Shown: positions 34,031-38,513 of the stretch, one piece after another | Position numbering within the stretch: the first letter of the stretch is position 1 | Layout: each line of letters opens with the position of its first letter | Assembly (NCBI GenBank): GCA_020631395.1 | Contig: JAHDHI010000047.1 | Span: 1-38,513, forward strand | Direction of reading: 5' to 3' | Length of the DNA: 38,513 nt | From: Bizionia sp. | GTDB taxonomy: Bacteria > Bacteroidota > Bacteroidia > Flavobacteriales > Flavobacteriaceae | The notes under the pieces: generated by a model | Seen by the model: the letters and a program-made list of their open reading frames with translations, nothing else | Told to the model about the DNA's origin: nothing | Databases searched by the model: none | Program-made: the position numbers and the translations under genes

Positions 34031-36034
34031 CTACATCTTTAAAGCCTCTAGCTTATCTTGATATCCTTTTATTTCATCACGAAGCTGTGCAGCGATGATA
34101 AAGTCCAAAGCTTTTGCAGCTTGCTCCATTAATTTCCGTTTCTCTCTAATTTTTTTCTCCAATTCTGACTTGCTAAGATATTCGCTTTCTGGTTCAGCAG
34201 CTTTCAGCGCCTCCAATTCGTAGCTATAAGTACTTACCGAGTTTTGGGTGAGTGCGTTGTTCAAGCTTTTGTTCAACGCTTTTGGTGATATGTTGTGTTT
34301 GGTGTTGTATGCAATTTGCTTGCCCCTCCTGTATTCCGTTTCATCAATTGTTTTCTGCATGCTTTTGGTAATCTTGTCAGCATACATGATGGCCTTGCCG
34401 TTAAGATTTCTAGCTGCTCTACCTACTGTTTGAGTCAAAGAACGAGCAGATCTTAAAAAACCTTCTTTATCCGCATCTAAAATGGCAACAAGTGAAACTT
34501 CAGGTAAATCCAAGCCTTCTCGAAGCAAGTTTACACCTACCAAGATGTCAAACAGACCTTTGCGTAGATCCTGCATAATCTCCACGCGTTCCAAGGTGTC
34601 AACGTCACTATGTATGTACCTCACACGCATGTTTATGCGTGTCAAGTATTTGGTGAGCTCCTCAGCCATGCGTTTGGTTAAGGTCGTAACCAACGTACGT
34701 TCATCTTTTTCTATGCGTAGTTGCATCTCTTCAATGAGGTCGTCGATTTGATTTAAACTTGGGCGGACTTCTATAATTGGATCTAACAGACCTGTGGGCC
34801 TAATAACTTGTTCTGTGTAAATGCCATCGGTTTTTTGCAATTCATAGTCTGCAGGTGTAGCACTAACATATATCACCTGATTTTGTAAGGCTTCGAATTC
34901 TTCAAATTTCAATGGGCGATTGTCCATGGCTGCAGGTAGCCTGAAACCATATTCCACCAAGTTTTCCTTTCGACTCCTATCTCCACCATACATAGCGTGT
35001 ACTTGTGATACCGTAACGTGGCTTTCATCTACTACCATCAGAAAATCATCTGGAAAATAATCCAATAGGCAGAAAGGGCGTGTCCCAGGTTGTCTACCGT
35101 CCAGATAGCGAGAATAGTTTTCAATGCCCGAACAATACCCAAGTTCTCTAATCATTTCAAGATCGAATTCCGTTCTCTCTTTGAGCCTTTTTGCTTCTAA
35201 ATGTTTTCCTATTTCTTTGAAATAATCATATTGCCTAACCAAGTCGTCTTGGATGTCTTTGATTGCGTTTTGAAGAACCTCTGGCGATGTTACAAACATA
35301 TTTGCAGGGTATATGGTAAGTCTATCGTATTTTTCGACTACTTCATTGGTTTGAATGTTGAAAGCTTCTATGTCTTCGATTTCGTCTCCAAAAAAGTGAA
35401 TCCTAAAGGCGTCGTCCGCATAACTGGGGAAGATATCGACAGTATCGCCTTTTATTCTGAAGTTTCCATGTCTGAAATCTGCTTCTGTCCTAGAATATAG
35501 GCTCTGAACTAAACTATGTAGCAATTTTGTTCTAGAAATCTCTTGATCTCTTTTTAGCGTAATTACGTTTTTTTGAAACTCTACAGGGTTTCCTATGCCA
35601 TACAGGCAAGAAACAGAGGCTATTACGATAACGTCACGACGTCCTGACAAAAGAGAAGAAGTTGTGCTCAAACGCATTTTTTCTATTTCTTCATTTATGG
35701 ACAAGTCTTTTTCTATGTAGACGCCAGAAGTAGGGATATAGGCTTCTGGCTGGTAATAATCATAATACGAAACAAAATACTCAACAGCATTGTTTGGGAA
35801 AAACTGCTTGAATTCAGAATACAATTGCGCAGCCAATGTTTTATTGTGAGCCAGCACTAGAGTAGGGCGCTGTACGGTCTCAATGACATTGGCGACGGTA
35901 AATGTCTTGCCCGAACCCGTAACACCCAATAAAGTTTGGTACTTCTCAAGGGAATTCACACCATCTACCAATTGTTTGATGGCGTTGGGTTGATCCCCAG
36001 TCGGACTAAATTCGGATTCAATTTTAAAACGCAT
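34031..36034 (-). CDS. uvrB: Excinuclease ABC subunit B
   Basis: A 667-residue DNA helicase-like protein of nucleotide excision repair, which loads from UvrA2 onto damaged DNA and recruits UvrC. Walker A GSGKT is at 40-44. The beta-hairpin region YYDYYQPEAYIP is near residue 91, the Walker B DESH near 338, and the UVR domain (UvrC-binding) is at the C-terminus, about 625-660. The start at 36034 gives MRFKIESEFSPTGDQP, as expected. It follows the T9SS type B gene by 17 bases, so read-through from that gene is possible. Confidence 0.98.
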   Translation of the reverse strand: MRFKIESEFSPTGDQPNAIKQLVDGVNSLEKYQTLLGVTGSGKTFTVANVIETVQRPTLVLAHNKTLAAQLYSEFKQFFPNNAVEYFVSYYDYYQPEAYIPTSGVYIEKDLSINEEIEKMRLSTTSSLLSGRRDVIVIASVSCLYGIGNPVEFQKNVITLKRDQEISRTKLLHSLVQSLYSRTEADFRHGNFRIKGDTVDIFPSYADDAFRIHFFGDEIEDIEAFNIQTNEVVEKYDRLTIYPANMFVTSPEVLQNAIKDIQDDLVRQYDYFKEIGKHLEAKRLKERTEFDLEMIRELGYCSGIENYSRYLDGRQPGTRPFCLLDYFPDDFLMVVDESHVTVSQVHAMYGGDRSRKENLVEYGFRLPAAMDNRPLKFEEFEALQNQVIYVSATPADYELQKTDGIYTEQVIRPTGLLDPIIEVRPSLNQIDDLIEEMQLRIEKDERTLVTTLTKRMAEELTKYLTRINMRVRYIHSDVDTLERVEIMQDLRKGLFDILVGVNLLREGLDLPEVSLVAILDADKEGFLRSARSLTQTVGRAARNLNGKAIMYADKITKSMQKTIDETEYRRGKQIAYNTKHNISPKALNKSLNNALTQNSVSTYSYELEALKAAEPESEYLSKSELEKKIREKRKLMEQAAKALDFIIAAQLRDEIKGYQDKLEALKM

Positions 36035-36051
36035 TCTGTAAATTTAAAGCA

Positions 36052-38385
36052 TTACCTTATTAGTGCAAAATGTCCTCGGTATTCTTTTCCGTTTGTATGT
36101 GTCAAGAGAAACCAATAATCATCACTAGGCAATATTTTACCATCTAAAGTACCATTCCATCCAAGTAAAGGGTTTATGGAACGAATTAGTTTGCCGTAAC
36201 GATTGAAGATTTGAATTTTCAATTGTGAATTGAATTGTTGGTTTATACCATAAGGCTTCCAAGTATCGTGTACATTGTCCCCATTAGGAGTAAAGTACTG
36301 AGGGAAACCTATAATAGAAAAACTAATGAAAGCATTGCCACATCCCAATTTGTCACGAATATAGATGGTATGAAAACCTGGGGTTAGATAATTAAAGGTG
36401 TTTTCATCTTGGTACGAACCATTCTCATCGTCTATGGCATATTCATAGTCACCAATCCCTGAAACAGATATCGTAGCCACATTGTTCGAAGTAAGCTCCG
36501 TATAGTCCAAGTTTTCTACTGTAGGAGCCTCAGAAGCGACAACCGTTATCTCCCTCATATTCGAACAGCCATTTTCCAATGTGACGACCACTGCATATGT
36601 TCCTATTTCATTGATGTCTATGAAGCTGGACGTAACACCTGTGTCTACCCCGTTCAATAGCCATTGATAGCTATAGTTGGCTGGCGAATCGTTTAGCACT
36701 CCTGCTTGTAATGTTTGCGTTTCAGGGAAAGTATTTAAACAATACAATATGGATTCATCCTCCAATAATTCTGGGCTGGGTAGAACATTCAAAGTCAATG
36801 GAGATATGGCATGGCATTGATTTGTCTCCGTGGTTACCTTTACGAATATGTCTTCGGAGTCAGGAAGCATATTAGTGTAGTTTCCAGTAAGAATGTTTGT
36901 ATTTGAAAAGGCGTCGTCCAATGTTTGAAAAAAGTAGATGTTTGAGTTGGTTGGAACCAAAGGAGTTATTTGAGTAATTATGTCGTTCAAATCAAAAGAA
37001 GCGAATCCATCTACGACATCGCCATCACAAGAATCGACGTCTTGAAGGAGCAATGTATTTGTTGAAATGTCCAAGGTAACTTCAGCTATGGAAGAACAAC
37101 CTGACAATTGACTGATCACATTGGCATAAACGATTTCCGAAATGCCAGTGTTGTTATATGAGTTGGGTTGTGCAATCTCGTTGTTGCTCATTTCGGCATC
37201 AGCAAGGGTATTGTAAAAATTGGAAATACTTAAATTGTTGTCGCCATTTATGATATCTTGCGTGGCATCAAACAGATTGTAAGTCGTAAATCCATCTAAG
37301 TCAACGTCACAAGCGATCAAAGTAGTGTTGAAGACTGTGGGGTTTTGTGCATATTCAATAATAATTTCACCATAGGAAATACAACCGTTGTCCAATGTAA
37401 TTTCTACATTGTAGATGCCAGCTTGAGCGACTAACAATGTAGCATTGGTTTCCGTTGCTAATTCTATACCGTCCTTAAACCACTTGTAAGTCGTCATTCC
37501 GGGCTGAGAGGCATTTAAAGTTATGGTGTCGTTTTGGCAAACAGGATTCTGGTTTTCGAATAGTCTATCAGGACCTAGATTTGTATTGAGCTGAAAACTA
37601 CCTGCCTCAAGAAAAACAGCGGAGTCAAAACGAAAGTTTTGTTCGTCCGCGATGACTAGTTTCACATGATACGTCTCATTGGGTATGATGCTGGCAGTAG
37701 CTGTTAATATTTTGGTTTGACCATTGAAATTTATAGGTGACACATTGCCATTGAAGCTTTCGAAGTAGATTTCGTTTTCTGCTTCACAAGCATTGGGGAT
37801 TTCTGGATGTACGGTAGTTACTTTTACTGGGATCGACGTATTGGGAACCAAAGCTATGTTCTCATAGGTTGTGTCAGTAATAGGGCGAATTAAAAAACCA
37901 AATAGGTCTGAGAATTGACAAGTATTTGGGTTCCCTTCTTGGTATTCCTCTGATGCAAAAATATATCTAAAGCTAACTTCACTGGCAATGGATGTGAAAT
38001 CGAACTCCAAAATAGTTGCATTGAGTGTGTTGTTTTCTTGAAGGACGGTTTCTAAATCACCATCTCCAGACCAATTGGGAGCATCGTCATCACTTAAAGT
38101 CGTATTGGGACCCTGAACATTTGCCAACCTTCCCGTACTTAAAACGATGCCGCTTTGAAAAGGAAAGGAGGTTCCTGAAGCATCGAAAAAACCATAGCTT
38201 TGGTCTGCTCCATTAAAATCACCACCAACGGTATTGGTTACCTGAACATTGGCGATGCAATTACTGTCTATTAAAATATCTTCGATAAGCTGTTGTGGAG
38301 TATGACTCTGGCTATCAACAGAAATGTTCTGTGAAGTAGCAGTCAAAAAGCATAAGAATGTAAAAAAGAATACCGAATCCCTCAT
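36052..38385 (-). CDS. T9SS type B surface protein with choice-of-anchor L domain
   Basis: A 777-residue exported protein. The ATG at 38385 is chosen over an upstream TTG. Signal peptide 1-19; a choice-of-anchor-L-like domain at about 30-270 (FRYIFASEEYQEGNPN, then FGFLIRP); Ig-like or PKD-like segments about 275-680 with repeated CxNDTITLNA and QWLLNGVDTGV patterns; and the C-terminal gliding-motility-associated domain (PQYFTPNGDNVHDTW to GHFALIR). That domain is the type B T9SS sorting signal, so the protein is likely surface-attached, perhaps an adhesin. The TATATTTG element 18 bases upstream is the likely promoter. Confidence 0.92.
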   Translation of the reverse strand: MRDSVFFFTFLCFLTATSQNISVDSQSHTPQQLIEDILIDSNCIANVQVTNTVGGDFNGADQSYGFFDASGTSFPFQSGIVLSTGRLANVQGPNTTLSDDDAPNWSGDGDLETVLQENNTLNATILEFDFTSIASEVSFRYIFASEEYQEGNPNTCQFSDLFGFLIRPITDTTYENIALVPNTSIPVKVTTVHPEIPNACEAENEIYFESFNGNVSPINFNGQTKILTATASIIPNETYHVKLVIADEQNFRFDSAVFLEAGSFQLNTNLGPDRLFENQNPVCQNDTITLNASQPGMTTYKWFKDGIELATETNATLLVAQAGIYNVEITLDNGCISYGEIIIEYAQNPTVFNTTLIACDVDLDGFTTYNLFDATQDIINGDNNLSISNFYNTLADAEMSNNEIAQPNSYNNTGISEIVYANVISQLSGCSSIAEVTLDISTNTLLLQDVDSCDGDVVDGFASFDLNDIITQITPLVPTNSNIYFFQTLDDAFSNTNILTGNYTNMLPDSEDIFVKVTTETNQCHAISPLTLNVLPSPELLEDESILYCLNTFPETQTLQAGVLNDSPANYSYQWLLNGVDTGVTSSFIDINEIGTYAVVVTLENGCSNMREITVVASEAPTVENLDYTELTSNNVATISVSGIGDYEYAIDDENGSYQDENTFNYLTPGFHTIYIRDKLGCGNAFISFSIIGFPQYFTPNGDNVHDTWKPYGINQQFNSQLKIQIFNRYGKLIRSINPLLGWNGTLDGKILPSDDYWFLLTHTNGKEYRGHFALIR

Positions 38386-38402
38386 CAATCACAATTAGAT
38401 TG

Positions 38403-38410
38403 CAAATATA
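38403..38410 (-). promoter_or_regulatory. Promoter -7 element (TATATTTG) for the T9SS type B gene
   Basis: On the minus strand this is TATATTTG, an exact TAnnTTTG match 17 bases before the ATG. A CAAA (TTTG on minus) at 38436-38439 is farther than the usual 19-base spacing. Confidence 0.5.
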
Positions 38411-38457
38411 AGTAAGGATTCAGTATTTTATTGTTCAAAAAATGTTAAAGTCGGATG

Positions 38458-38513
38458 TTACCTCTTAAGAGCAAAATGCGCCTTGAAGGTCTTCTTCTGG
38501 TCTGTGTTCGGTT
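38458..38513 (-). CDS. C-terminal end of a second T9SS type B protein (cut by the window edge)
   Basis: Eighteen codons including a TAA stop read PNTDQKKTFKAHFALKR on the minus strand. This matches the final GKEYRGHFALIR-like end of type B gliding-motility-associated domains, as in the neighbouring gene. The rest lies outside the window. It indicates a tandem pair of T9SS type B proteins, 72 bases apart. Confidence 0.7.
   Translation of the reverse strand, partial: PNTDQKKTFKAHFALKR

Noticed and set aside
1-38513. CRISPR arrays, insertion sequences, tRNA or rRNA genes, prophage
   Set aside because: No regular repeat-spacer pattern, transposase, cloverleaf, rRNA-like sequence or phage gene was recognised.

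Overview
The window is a chromosomal segment from a member of the Bacteroidetes, most likely the family Flavobacteriaceae. The evidence is an AT-rich genome, many short N-terminal lipoprotein signals, almost no Shine-Dalgarno sequences, and several matches to the Bacteroidetes promoter -7 element TAnnTTTG. Two or three proteins also carry type IX secretion (T9SS) C-terminal sorting domains, one of type A and two of type B, the second type B gene cut by the right edge. Gene content such as ddl next to a PASTA protein and an RluD-type synthase, and uvrB near a T9SS protein, fits the same group.

Layout. (1) 54-4847, minus strand: a probable operon of an M14 zinc carboxypeptidase lipoprotein, a small unknown lipoprotein, an M1 aminopeptidase lipoprotein and a SAM methyltransferase. 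(2) 5179-6801: a SulP anion transporter with a textbook promoter and a strong terminator. (3) 7004-16306: the standout of the window, four tandem paralogous hybrid histidine kinases. Each has a signal peptide, a periplasmic TPR sensor, one membrane segment, HisKA, HATPase and a C-terminal receiver, with no output domain. (4) 16318-20405: a housekeeping block of coaD, a TPR protein and ddl on minus, divergent from a PASTA membrane protein and an RluD-family pseudouridine synthase on plus. (5) 20550-25866: mostly small plus-strand genes: two VOC proteins, yaaA, a TPR membrane protein, a divergent uracil-DNA-glycosylase-like protein, an RDD protein and a secreted DinB-like protein, then a convergent lipoprotein. 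(6) 26152-30423: a secreted leucine-rich-repeat protein convergent with lysA, which is divergent from sucC. (7) 30667-33089: a T9SS type A cargo protein, a structured 483-base gene-free stretch with an orphan terminator, and two paralogous small exported proteins resembling a stand-alone TonB C-terminal domain. (8) 33124-38513: a single-repeat DUF1456 protein, a TerB-like helical protein, uvrB, a large T9SS type B protein, and the last codons of another.

How the parts work together. The minus-strand lipoprotein peptidases look like envelope peptide-scavenging enzymes. The four kinases share almost identical catalytic motifs but differ much more in the periplasmic TPR part, as expected for an expanded sensor array feeding one or a few common downstream partners. 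No Hpt protein, response regulator with DNA-binding domain, or transporter is encoded beside them, so their output must lie elsewhere. No rRNA, tRNA, CRISPR array, insertion sequence or prophage was recognised. Pairwise identities, domain calls and promoter positions were read by eye and not computed.
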